From Candidatus Nitrosopumilus sp. (GTDB lineage: Archaea; Thermoproteota; Nitrososphaeria; Nitrososphaerales; Nitrosopumilaceae), in NCBI GenBank assembly GCA_018263505.1, contig JAANXA010000051.1, positions 1-39,005 on the forward strand: a DNA stretch of 39,005 bases, written 5' to 3'. A program made the translations under genes and the position numbers. This document shows positions 1-6,829 of this stretch, piece after piece. Every line of letters starts with the position of its first letter. The first letter of the stretch is position 1. The notes beneath the pieces are model-generated. The model was not told the DNA's origin. It saw nothing but the letters and a program-made list of their open reading frames with translations, and did not search any database.

Positions 1-497
1 GACATGGAATATGCAGAAGAACCCATAGGAGTAGATACAATTACACCATCACCATTATCGTGCCACACTTCTTCACCATTTACGCGAAGCGTATGCTCCA
101 TGAGAATTGCACTTTTAGAGGAGAAAACTGCAACATCATTTAGAACAGGATATACATTTCGTCCATCAATTTTTACACCAAGACGAGGAACTTTTTCAAC
201 AGTGTACTTTTGTTTTTTCAAGACATCAACAAAAGAAGAGAATTCTTTTAGATCAATTTGAGCCAAAAATCCACTTGATTCACCCTCACTAATTCCCAAG
301 ATAGGAATTGTTGCATCAAATGTTCTATGGAAATAATTTCTAACACCTTTATCACCACCTAGAACAATCACACAGTCAATTTGTTTTCCTTTTGACTTTG
401 TAACTGGAAATGATTCAATATCAAAATTATCAAGAATTTTCTTCAGAGTTTTTGCAGTTAAAGCAGTAGATTGAGAATTGTAAATGCCTATTTGCAC
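1..497 (-). CDS. Divergent NAD kinase (ATP-NAD kinase family), 3' part outside window
   Basis: Minus-strand frame starting at a GTG (495-497) and running off the window edge after 165 codons. The family phosphorylates NAD(H) to NADP(H) in the cytoplasm. The visible part has the order expected for the family: an N-terminal Rossmann-like half ending in VIVLGGDKG (345-359), then PILGISEGESSGFLAQI, LNDVAVF, and the NADK signature DGVIVSTPMGSSAYSMS near the window edge. Two usually invariant sites differ: GGDGT reads GGDKG, and the following GIN-x-G segment reads GISEG. The substrate chemistry is therefore less certain than the fold. A T/A-rich box about 26-30 nt upstream (521-531, minus) would fit a leaderless GTG start. 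It could be a diverged NADK or a NADK-fold lipid kinase relative; the STPxGSxAY motif favours NADK. Confidence 0.8.
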   Translation of the reverse strand, partial: MQIGIYNSQSTALTAKTLKKILDNFDIESFPVTKSKGKQIDCVIVLGGDKGVRNYFHRTFDATIPILGISEGESSGFLAQIDLKEFSSFVDVLKKQKYTVEKVPRLGVKIDGRNVYPVLNDVAVFSSKSAILMEHTLRVNGEEVWHDNGDGVIVSTPMGSSAYSM

Positions 498-620
498 AAA
501 TGAAACAAGTAAATTGGTTCAATAAAAAGAGTTTTTTCAAAAAAATAACATCAAGATCATATAGATGACAAAAAAATCAGACCAAATCAAATAAAATAGT
601 AGAGAAATTATTCAGATTTT

Positions 621-1016
621 TCAAGATTTTGCAAATTGATTGACAATATCAGTAGAAGTGATTATTCCAACAATAGTTCCATTATTAGATACTGCAAGTT
701 TTCTTATTTTTTTACTACTCATTATTTCTGCAGCTGCAGATACTGACTCTGTATGATTAATCGTGACAAGTGGAGAAGACATTGTTTTTTCAACTGGCGT
801 ATCAAATGGAAGATTATTTGCAGCAACTTTGGTTGCAAAATCCCTATCAGTGATAATTCCAACATGTTCATTATTTTCTTTTACGAGAATTGCACCAATT
901 CCGCCTTGCTCCATCATTTTTGCAATTTGAAATATGGTAGTTGTGGGAATTACAGAAATGAGGGTTTTACTCATAATATCTTCTACAGTTGAGGATTTCA
1001 AATTCTCATTACTCAT
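621..1016 (-). CDS. CBS-domain pair protein
   Basis: A 131-residue soluble protein made almost only of two CBS domains, at about residues 9-66 and 73-130. The hallmarks are visible: 'GIGAILVKENNEHVGIITDRDF' in the first repeat and 'KIRKLAVSNNGTIVGIITSTDIV' in the second. Stand-alone CBS pairs usually bind adenine nucleotides (AMP, ATP, SAM) and act as energy or ligand sensors that regulate a partner; the partner cannot be read from the sequence. An AT-rich TATA-like stretch lies about 24 nt upstream of the ATG. It sits 47 nt downstream of the pfkB gene on the same strand, so co-transcription is possible. Sure of the domain, not of the role. Confidence 0.85.
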   Translation of the reverse strand: MSNENLKSSTVEDIMSKTLISVIPTTTIFQIAKMMEQGGIGAILVKENNEHVGIITDRDFATKVAANNLPFDTPVEKTMSSPLVTINHTESVSAAAEIMSSKKIRKLAVSNNGTIVGIITSTDIVNQFAKS

Positions 1017-1063
1017 TACTACACTGAAATATCATATTATTTAAGAAATTCAAAAAAATAGAT

Positions 1064-1933
1064 TTACAAGTCTCGAAATTTTACTAGATTGTAAAAATAA
1101 GAAGCATTATTTTGGATAGTTCCTTTTTTTGGAATTTTTTGCAGTCCAATGTTTTTAGAATCAAGTGCAGCTTGTGCAGCACCGCCTGCAAAACATAGAG
1201 CCCACAAAAAGTCTTTTTCTTTTAACATGGTACAACAAAATGCCGAACAAAAAATATCACCAATTCCAGTGGTGTCATGAATTTGTTTGTTGGGTAATGT
1301 GATGGAATAAATTTTGTCTTTTACTAAAAGAGATACTTTAGTTTTGTTTGTCAAGATAACATATTCCACTCCTTTTTTCTGTAATGCAACCATCATTTCA
1401 TCATGAGTGCCTGTAACAATTTTTTCTGCTTCTTCAGGATTTACTTTGATTGCATTTACATCAGATAAATCAAGATCTGTATTTTCTAAAAATACATTAT
1501 TTTGAGAGTCTTTCTGTCTTAAGAAACCTTGAGGATCAATGAATAAAAAATTTGAATCTTTTTTTATATTTTTTAGAGTTTCAGAATCAATTTCATGGAA
1601 AATAGGACTAACAAGATGGCCATCAGCGTTAACATCTGAATAATCTATAGGATCACATTCATTTTCAAGTTTTAGAGTTCTATTAGAACCAGTTATGGAT
1701 ATAGCAAATTTTGTAGTGTCTTTTTGAGATTCAGAATTTATGAAATTTATTTTATTTTCTATAAAGTATTGTTTTGGAAAGTTTGGGCCAAATTTTGTAA
1801 ATAAATCAACATCAAACTTGAACTGCCTGGCAGTAATTCCACAATAACATGCAGAACCACCAATTTGTTCATAGTTTGTATCATTAATGGTAATGGTATC
1901 AACTGCACAATGAGCCGCTATTGCTAATTTCAT
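1064..1933 (-). CDS. PfkB/ribokinase-family carbohydrate or nucleoside kinase
   Basis: A 289-residue protein of the PfkB superfamily, normal length for the family. It shows the N-terminal 'IGGSACYCGITARQF' substrate-lid region (about residues 24-38), the 'NPEEAE' segment (165-170) found before the ATP site in many members, and the C-terminal PfkB signature D220-TTGIGD-225, where the final Asp is the catalytic base. These enzymes phosphorylate sugars, nucleosides or related alcohols with ATP. Archaeal members include nucleoside kinases and ADP-ribose-like sugar kinases, and the sequence alone does not settle the substrate. The ATG at 1933 is preceded by an AT-rich 'ctattatattt' stretch. Neighbours (CBS protein, zinc mini-protein) do not indicate a pathway. 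Confidence 0.82.
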   Translation of the reverse strand: MKLAIAAHCAVDTITINDTNYEQIGGSACYCGITARQFKFDVDLFTKFGPNFPKQYFIENKINFINSESQKDTTKFAISITGSNRTLKLENECDPIDYSDVNADGHLVSPIFHEIDSETLKNIKKDSNFLFIDPQGFLRQKDSQNNVFLENTDLDLSDVNAIKVNPEEAEKIVTGTHDEMMVALQKKGVEYVILTNKTKVSLLVKDKIYSITLPNKQIHDTTGIGDIFCSAFCCTMLKEKDFLWALCFAGGAAQAALDSKNIGLQKIPKKGTIQNNASYFYNLVKFRDL

Positions 1934-1959
1934 TTCTATTAATTCAAAATATAATAGAT

Positions 1960-2064
1960 TTAGTCATTTGCTTTTTTCTCCATACAAGATTTACAAACAA
2001 TATTGCCTTTAGAGGGATAGACCTCAACTCCTGAAGAGAAACAAATATGGCATAAACCACGCAT
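1960..2064 (-). CDS. 34-residue zinc-ribbon-like mini-protein
   Basis: A short minus-strand frame with an ATG at 2064 and a TAA at 1960-1962. The protein starts MRGLCHICFSSGVEVYPSKG and has C5-x2-C8 and C24-x2-C27, the spacing of a minimal zinc ribbon or treble clef. The four cysteines in a 34-residue frame, with Gly/Pro in the turn between the pairs, make chance unlikely. It lies 26 nt upstream of the pfkB start on the same strand, so it may be the first gene of the pfkB/CBS transcript. Function unknown; archaeal zinc micro-proteins have been linked to regulation and stress, but nothing here proves that. Confidence 0.6.
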   Translation of the reverse strand: MRGLCHICFSSGVEVYPSKGNIVCKSCMEKKAND

Positions 2065-2178
2065 AGTTAATCACTTAAAATTAGACGATCTAGAATTAAA
2101 AGATGTGTAAATTTTTAAGAAAAATTAGGCACGAATGTAAGGGTTATTTGTAAGAATGTAGTTCAAGAAACTATCTAG

Positions 2179-2191
2179 TGATAAATTATCA
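2179..2191. repeat. Short 6-1-6 inverted repeat downstream of tfb
   Basis: TGATAA-A-TTATCA is a perfect 6-base inverted repeat around one central base, lying between the tfb stop and the zinc mini-protein start. It could be an operator half-site pair or chance in AT-rich DNA. No T-run follows that would make it a clear terminator. Confidence 0.25.
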
Positions 2192-2233
2192 ATAACAAAC
2201 CATCAAAGGTTCCACTCCACGTTCATTTTGAAA

Positions 2234-3130
2234 CTAAATATGTCTCCTGAGAGGTTTAGACCTGTTTCTGATAGTCACAGGAGTAACATTTGCAGCTTTT
2301 GCCATATCATCTTGAGAGATCATTTCATTATTTTTAATACATGATAGGTATAATGCTGCAGCAGCTAATCCCATTGGTTCTTTTCCAGATAATTCGTGTT
2401 CTTTTTCAGCTTTTTTTAGAATTTTTGCTGCATGTCGTTTAGTTTTTTCAGATACATCAACATTGCTTGCAATTTTTGAAATACAAGATACAATATCTAT
2501 TACAGGCATTTTTAATTCCAATTCTCTAAAGATTAATCTGTAACTTGCAGAGATTTCTTTTCTTTTTACCCCGGTACATTCTGCAACTTCTTTTAGGGTT
2601 CTTGGAGTTTCAGATTCTCTACATGCAGCATAAAGGGATGAGGCCATTAATGCAGAAATGGAGCGTCCTCTAATTAGTCCTTTTTCCAAAGCTTTTCTGT
2701 AAATGTATGCAGCTTTTTCAGATACTGCTTCAGGTAATGCTAATTTTTCTTTAATCTTTAGTAATTCTGATAATGCTTGTTGTAAATTTCTGTCATTGTT
2801 ATTTTTGATACGACTTCTACTATCGTGTTTTCTTAATCGACTAAGAGTGGATTTCATAGATATTGATATTGGATTTCCAGCAGAGTCTTTGTTGATTGGA
2901 CTAATCATAGTGCTAAGACCATGATCATGACGTGTTAACGAAGTTTTATCACCTGTACGGGATTTGTTCGGGTTAGAATCAGAAAATATTCTTTCAGGAC
3001 TAGCATCTGAAATTTTTTCAGGTATTACAAATCCACATTTTGAACAAAATATTTCTCCAGAGTCTACATCTGTTACTAGAGACTTTTTTCCACATCTAAT
3101 ACATTTTAAATTATTTTGTTGTAAACTCAT
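2234..3130 (-). CDS. tfb: Transcription initiation factor B (TFB)
   Basis: A 298-residue archaeal TFIIB homologue. The N-terminal zinc ribbon is CIRCG...FCSKCGFVIPEK (about residues 10-40), followed by the B-reader/linker region and two cyclin-like repeats (about residues 105-200 and 205-298, with 'GRSISALMASSLYAACRESETPRTLKEVA' and 'GLAAAALYLSCIKNNEMISQDDMAKAANVTPVTIRNR'). It binds TBP-TATA complexes and the BRE element and recruits RNA polymerase to promoters. Archaea of this phylum usually carry several TFB paralogues, so this may be one of a set with its own promoter preference. The ATG start is clear; a T/A-rich box lies about 20 nt upstream. It is followed 170 nt downstream by the zinc mini-protein gene, with a small inverted repeat in between. 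Confidence 0.95.
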   Translation of the reverse strand: MSLQQNNLKCIRCGKKSLVTDVDSGEIFCSKCGFVIPEKISDASPERIFSDSNPNKSRTGDKTSLTRHDHGLSTMISPINKDSAGNPISISMKSTLSRLRKHDSRSRIKNNNDRNLQQALSELLKIKEKLALPEAVSEKAAYIYRKALEKGLIRGRSISALMASSLYAACRESETPRTLKEVAECTGVKRKEISASYRLIFRELELKMPVIDIVSCISKIASNVDVSEKTKRHAAKILKKAEKEHELSGKEPMGLAAAALYLSCIKNNEMISQDDMAKAANVTPVTIRNRSKPLRRHI

Positions 3131-3146
3131 TGTATCAATAAAAATA

Positions 3147-4028
3147 TTATTTCAAATTATTTGCAACATGGTTTCCCATGATCTTAGACATTGTAATTAG
3201 TTGAGGTTCAAGTTTCTTTGGACTTGCAACATAAAAGTCAGCATAAAAATGTCCATCATCTTCATATTTTTTTGTGTCAATACCTTTACTGTCTAACAGA
3301 GAAAGGGTTTGATGATACTCACCATCATCTGAGAATTGTCTTTGAGGGATCGGTTCAATATCACTATTAATCAAAGAATAACCATAGCAATCAAAAGTTT
3401 TTTTGATTTCTTCCATATCAAACATTCTCAAAACAGAAAATGCAAAGATAGGGGTAATGTTTTGGGGTTCAGAAATAGACGAATATGCCTTTTGATTTTT
3501 AATTACTTCAAAAAGATTTGAAAATGCCTTGTATCCGATATACCCAATACATCCAGTAGCTATTATCAGATCTACATCAGGTAATTCTTTTGCAAGTTTA
3601 GAATTATCGGTTTCAAGATTTATACATATTCCTTTTTCACACAAACCAGAATTTTCTGAGAATACAAGAGCTGGGTTTGAAATATCTATTTGATAAAAGT
3701 TCAGATGATCGTTTTGTGATTGTTTCTCAAAGAATTGTTTTGTTTGTGTAATGGATGGTTCGTCTTTTGCTAAAAAGAAATCATCAAGTTCTGACATTAC
3801 TAAATCATGTTTCATTAATGCAGAATTAATTCCATAAGAACTTCCAATATCTAAAACATTAATTGGTCTTTGCAGTTTTTCATAAAGTTGTTCTGCAAGA
3901 GATAGATACAATGGTTTTGTATGATCTGCAATTCTATATTGTAAAATTTGCATTTCTTTCAAATACGAATATGGAGTTTTTTGTGTGTAGATGTTTGTAA
4001 AATCTTTTTTCACTTTTAATTCATCCAT
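3147..4028 (-). CDS. Class I SAM-dependent methyltransferase-like protein
   Basis: A 293-residue protein with a recognisable SAM-binding motif I, VLDIGSSYGINSAL, at about residues 58-71, followed by an acidic strand end. 'PDVDLIIATGCIGYIG' in the middle looks like motif IV. The N-terminal 50 residues are helical and Tyr-rich; the C-terminal part ('RQFSDDGEYHQTLSLLDSKG...HFYADFYVASPK') resembles the accessory strands of small-molecule methyltransferases. Substrate unknown. The gene is monocistronic in appearance, with a TATA box (4056-4061) about 30 nt upstream of the ATG, and ends 16 nt before the tfb start on the same strand. It could instead be a SAM-binding protein without methylation activity. 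Confidence 0.7.
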   Translation of the reverse strand: MDELKVKKDFTNIYTQKTPYSYLKEMQILQYRIADHTKPLYLSLAEQLYEKLQRPINVLDIGSSYGINSALMKHDLVMSELDDFFLAKDEPSITQTKQFFEKQSQNDHLNFYQIDISNPALVFSENSGLCEKGICINLETDNSKLAKELPDVDLIIATGCIGYIGYKAFSNLFEVIKNQKAYSSISEPQNITPIFAFSVLRMFDMEEIKKTFDCYGYSLINSDIEPIPQRQFSDDGEYHQTLSLLDSKGIDTKKYEDDGHFYADFYVASPKKLEPQLITMSKIMGNHVANNLK

Positions 4029-4053
4029 GTTGGAGTAAAGTTCTCATACCACC

Positions 4054-4062
4054 TCTTATAAG
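4054..4062 (-). promoter_or_regulatory. TATA box of the methyltransferase gene
   Basis: The minus strand reads cTTATAAgag; the box centre is about 30 nt upstream of the ATG at 4028, consistent with a leaderless or nearly leaderless transcript. Confidence 0.5.
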
Positions 4063-4436
4063 ACTTTGATTAATAATTTGGGCATAATAATGACACTTGA
4101 TGTTATAAACAAACTTTGTAAGAGTAATGTAATTGATTCAGTGCAGATGAAGATGAGTATGAATTTATCGCTCTTTGTTGCTAATCATTTTATGTTTTAA
4201 TTTAGGACTCTTGACTCACAGACCAATAGCCATTTTGCAAGTATTGGTTTGAATCGTAAGAGGTTTGAACCGTGTTTGGAAATAATGTGTGATTCAAAAT
4301 AAGAAATTCAGTAATTTTTTTTAGAACAATTTTTGTTGAAAATAATCATAGATCAGCATAATCACACCTAAACTTTGTATATGTAGTGGTTCCCAAAGTC
4401 CACCAAGAATATAAGTAGGTAGGAGAGGGTACTTTC
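4063..4436. other. Gene-poor stretch with a hairpin and an interrupted short frame
   Basis: The longest stretch here without a confident gene. Two things are visible. On the plus strand a frame opens with an ATG at 4090, runs 36 codons to a TAA near 4200 and continues in the same frame for 33 codons to a second stop just past 4300; this could be a dead gene or chance. Within it, CAGACCAATA (4219-4228) pairs with TATTGGTTTG (4242-4251) as a 10-base-pair stem (one G-U) with a 13-base loop. An AT-rich 'gattaataattt' at 4067-4078 could be a promoter for a small RNA. No tRNA: the 'ggtttgaatc' near 4246 lacks the invariant C of a T-loop and there is no acceptor stem. Confidence 0.3.
4408..4415 (+). 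promoter_or_regulatory. TATA box of eS26
   Basis: AATATAAG is centred 25.5 nt upstream of the ATG at 4437, ideal for a leaderless ribosomal protein mRNA. A second TATA-like 'tttgtatatg' at about 4374-4383 could be an upstream promoter. Confidence 0.6.
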
Positions 4437-4724
4437 ATGCCACTTAAACGTGCAAGTAGAGGTCGTACAAAAGGAGGAAAAGGGTCTTCAGGTGTTGTAC
4501 AATGTACAAACTGTGGACAAACAGTTCCTAAAGACAAGGCAAAAAAAGTCACATCCAAATTAAATTTGGTTGAGCACACTTTGGCAAAAGAATTGCGTGC
4601 ACAAGGTGCATACATTGCATCACCAACAGTTCTAAAACATTACTGTATTTCATGTGCAATCCATTTCAAAATTCTTAAAATCAGATCAGCAGATAACAGA
4701 AGAAAACGTGGAAAACTTCGTTAG
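4437..4724 (+). CDS. rps26e: 30S ribosomal protein eS26
   Basis: A 95-residue basic protein of the eS26 family, a small-subunit protein of eukaryotes and some archaea located near the mRNA exit region. The diagnostic N-terminus (PLKRASRGRTKGGKGSSG), the zinc site C23-TN-C26 ... C70-IS-C73, and the Arg/Lys-rich tail are all present. Length is normal. The ATG at 4437 is supported by a TATA box 25.5 nt upstream. It is convergent with the downstream phosphatidyltransferase gene; their stop codons overlap within the four bases TTAG (4721-4724). Identification is secure. Confidence 0.95.
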   Translation: MPLKRASRGRTKGGKGSSGVVQCTNCGQTVPKDKAKKVTSKLNLVEHTLAKELRAQGAYIASPTVLKHYCISCAIHFKILKIRSADNRRKRGKLR

Positions 4725-5296
4725 TCTTCTTTGATATTTTTTGTAGTTACAATCATTCTTTGAATAAGTGTAATTCCTGCAATTATCACAACTATGATTA
4801 CTGCATAGTCCATAAATCCAATTATTCCAATTATTGCAATTACCAATAGTCGTTCTGCACGTTCTCCAATTCCAATTCCTTGTAATTTCACATTGATGAT
4901 GTCAGATTTTGCTCTTGCATAACTTACCAGTAATGATAAAGTGATTGCAAGAAATACCAAATAAGGGTCAGCATATCCACCAATTAAAATTCCTAAAAAT
5001 ATTGCAACTTCAGCAATTTTGTCAAACATTGAATCAAGGTAAGAACCCTTTTTGGAAGTTTTCCCAGTGACACGTGCAACTTGACCGTCTACCATATCAA
5101 AAAAACCTGAAACCAATAGGAGTATACCACCAATAATTAATCCAAATTCAATACCCAAACCATAGATAATTGCAGACAGCAATGCAAATCCAAGACCCAC
5201 CGATGTCCAAAAGTTTGGAGACAATCCAGTTGCAGCAAAACCTTTGCCCATTTTTTCAAGAGCAGGCTTTAAGGTATCTCGGAGATTATTAAGCAC
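4721..5296 (-). CDS. CDP-alcohol phosphatidyltransferase family membrane enzyme
   Basis: A 191-residue integral membrane enzyme with a perfect family motif: D67-x2-D70-G71-x2-A74-R75-x8-G84-x3-D88-x3-D92, the Mg-binding catalytic centre. About five to six hydrophobic helices follow the family topology. It transfers a polar head group alcohol onto a CDP-activated lipid. In archaea the likely product class is an archaetidyl-polyol such as archaetidylinositol phosphate; the exact alcohol is not readable. The start is a GTG (5294-5296) followed by an amphipathic N-terminus. No lipid-synthesis genes adjoin it. The stop overlaps that of eS26 by four bases tail-to-tail. Confidence 0.88.
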   Translation of the reverse strand: MLNNLRDTLKPALEKMGKGFAATGLSPNFWTSVGLGFALLSAIIYGLGIEFGLIIGGILLLVSGFFDMVDGQVARVTGKTSKKGSYLDSMFDKIAEVAIFLGILIGGYADPYLVFLAITLSLLVSYARAKSDIINVKLQGIGIGERAERLLVIAIIGIIGFMDYAVIIVVIIAGITLIQRMIVTTKNIKED

Positions 5297-5459
5297 AAGA
5301 TATTTTTCAAATTACTACTAATAAAGTGAACAGATAGAATTACATCATAAATTCAGAAAAAGGTAAAAAATTAGAATTCAACAAAGAGAAACTTCAATAT
5401 CTTTAAGTTCAAATTTTTAAAAAAACTTCATGTATGACACCAGATAGGAAATGTAAAAA

Positions 5460-5932
5460 GTGACTAAGGATAATTCAATTAGAAATATTCTAGTCCCATA
5501 TGATGATTCAAAATTTGCAAAAAAAGCATTAGCATATGCAAAAGGGATTGCAAAAGAAGAAGACACAAAAATATTTTTGCTCAATGTAGTAGATGAGCAT
5601 AATATCTTCATGGAGCAATTTTAGCAGAATTGGAAGATGATTACAAAGTAAGGGATACAATTCACAGATTTATCAAATCAGAAGTAATGAATGAAAAGAA
5701 AAAACTAGTAAAAGTGGCACATGTCAATGAAAGTAAAAAAAATAAAATTCATCATCATGTGATTAAAGGAAATCCAATTGAGGCAATTTTAGAGTATTCC
5801 AGAGCAAAGAAAATTGATTTGATAATTATTGGGAGTCAGGGATTAAAAGGAATTGAAAAACTCAAAGTATTAGGAAGTACAAGTAGAAGAGTTTCAGAGT
5901 TGGCAAAATGTCCAGTAATGATAGCTCATTGA
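5460..5932 (+). pseudogene. Universal stress protein (UspA family), interrupted by one frameshift
   Basis: Two frames together make one complete UspA domain. The first starts at a GTG (5460) and reads NILVPYDDSKFAKKALAYAK...FLLNVVDEHNIF, then hits a TAG at 5622-5624. The second frame is open from about 5609 and continues HGAILAELEDDYKVRDTIHRF to the ATP-binding signature GSQGLKGIEKLKVLGS and ...VMIAH, ending 5930-5932. One extra base at about 5606-5610 would restore a single chain of normal USP length (about 157 residues). Everything else is intact, including the ATP loop, so this is either a very recent mutation or a sequencing error; no obvious slippery heptamer is present for programmed frameshifting. 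Family members bind ATP and help with stress survival. Confidence 0.85.
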
Positions 5933-5952
5933 AAAATATGAAAATATTTAAT

Positions 5953-6825
5953 TTAGTTTTGAGATAGATTCATGGCAATTAAAGTAGACATAATTTTTGC
6001 AGCAAGTGACGCAGTTGCACCATTATCATGATATGGGTTTAATTCAACAATATCAACTCCCGTTACTTTAGTTTCATTTAATGACGAAATCATATCAAAT
6101 AACTCACGAGAAGTAATACCTACTGCCTCAGGATTTCCCACACCAGGTGCAAATGCAGGATCTAATACATCAAGATCAAAACTAGAGTATATCGAATCAA
6201 AAGAAGAGACATGCTCACGTAGTAGTTTAGGACCATCACCATCACGAATTTCTTTGTCAGTGATTGTTTTGATGTTATGTTCTTGTAAAAATTCTAATTC
6301 TTCTGCAACAAATGCACGTGCTCCAACATGTAAAATATTATCAGAACCACGTTCTTCAACAATTCTTCTCAGATACGACGCATGGCTGAGTTTAATGTCA
6401 GCAAATTCATCTCTCAAGTCATAATGAGCATCAAACACAACATAGCCTGTTTCTTTTGGAAAGCTAAGATATGTTCCATAGGTAATGGAATGCTCACCGC
6501 CTAAAATGAAAAGTTGTTTTTGTTTTGCAACCAATTCAGTTGTAATTTTTTTCACCATATCAATCATTTCAGAGGCAACAACGGTATGACGAGTGTTTCC
6601 CAAATCTTCAATATTTGCAGTTTCTAAATCCACTTTGAGTTGAGGGTGAAAAACCTCAATATTGTTAAATGAATCACGAATGGCATCAGCCCCAAATCTA
6701 CATCCTGGTTTGTAAGAGTGTGTTGCATCAAAAGGGATGCCAAATACGGTGGCAACAGGATCTGAACCATCATCTGATGAAGTGATTAAGGGATTTTTGT
6801 TCATGTAAAGATCAAGAAAACTCAT
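5953..6825 (-). CDS. speB: Agmatinase / arginase-family ureohydrolase
   Basis: A 290-residue ureohydrolase with all six Mn ligands visible: H112 in GGEH, D132, H134 and D136 in FDAHYD, D217 and D219 in SFDLDVLDPAFAPG. The family releases urea from agmatine, arginine or related guanidino compounds; archaeal members close to this length are usually agmatinases making putrescine or acting on aminopropyl-agmatine. The GVGNPE segment after the last motif matches agmatinase rather than arginase. It lies 4 nt downstream of thrS on the same strand, so probably shares its transcript. A deoxyhypusine synthase-like gene lies 3 kb away. Family certain, substrate probable. Confidence 0.9.
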   Translation of the reverse strand: MSFLDLYMNKNPLITSSDDGSDPVATVFGIPFDATHSYKPGCRFGADAIRDSFNNIEVFHPQLKVDLETANIEDLGNTRHTVVASEMIDMVKKITTELVAKQKQLFILGGEHSITYGTYLSFPKETGYVVFDAHYDLRDEFADIKLSHASYLRRIVEERGSDNILHVGARAFVAEELEFLQEHNIKTITDKEIRDGDGPKLLREHVSSFDSIYSSFDLDVLDPAFAPGVGNPEAVGITSRELFDMISSLNETKVTGVDIVELNPYHDNGATASLAAKIMSTLIAMNLSQN

Positions 6826-6829
6826 AAGA

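Noticed and set aside
4240-4275. Possible tRNA from T-loop-like 'ggtttgaatc' and 'ggtttgaacc'
   Set aside because: The invariant T-loop C is missing, and no cloverleaf, acceptor stem or anticodon arm can be drawn.
4346-4615. Minus-strand frame of 89 codons opposite eS26
   Set aside because: It lies antisense to a secure ribosomal protein gene and has no domain or promoter of its own.
5417-5611. Minus-strand frame of 64 codons opposite the stress protein gene
   Set aside because: It lies antisense to a recognisable UspA sequence and has no motif.
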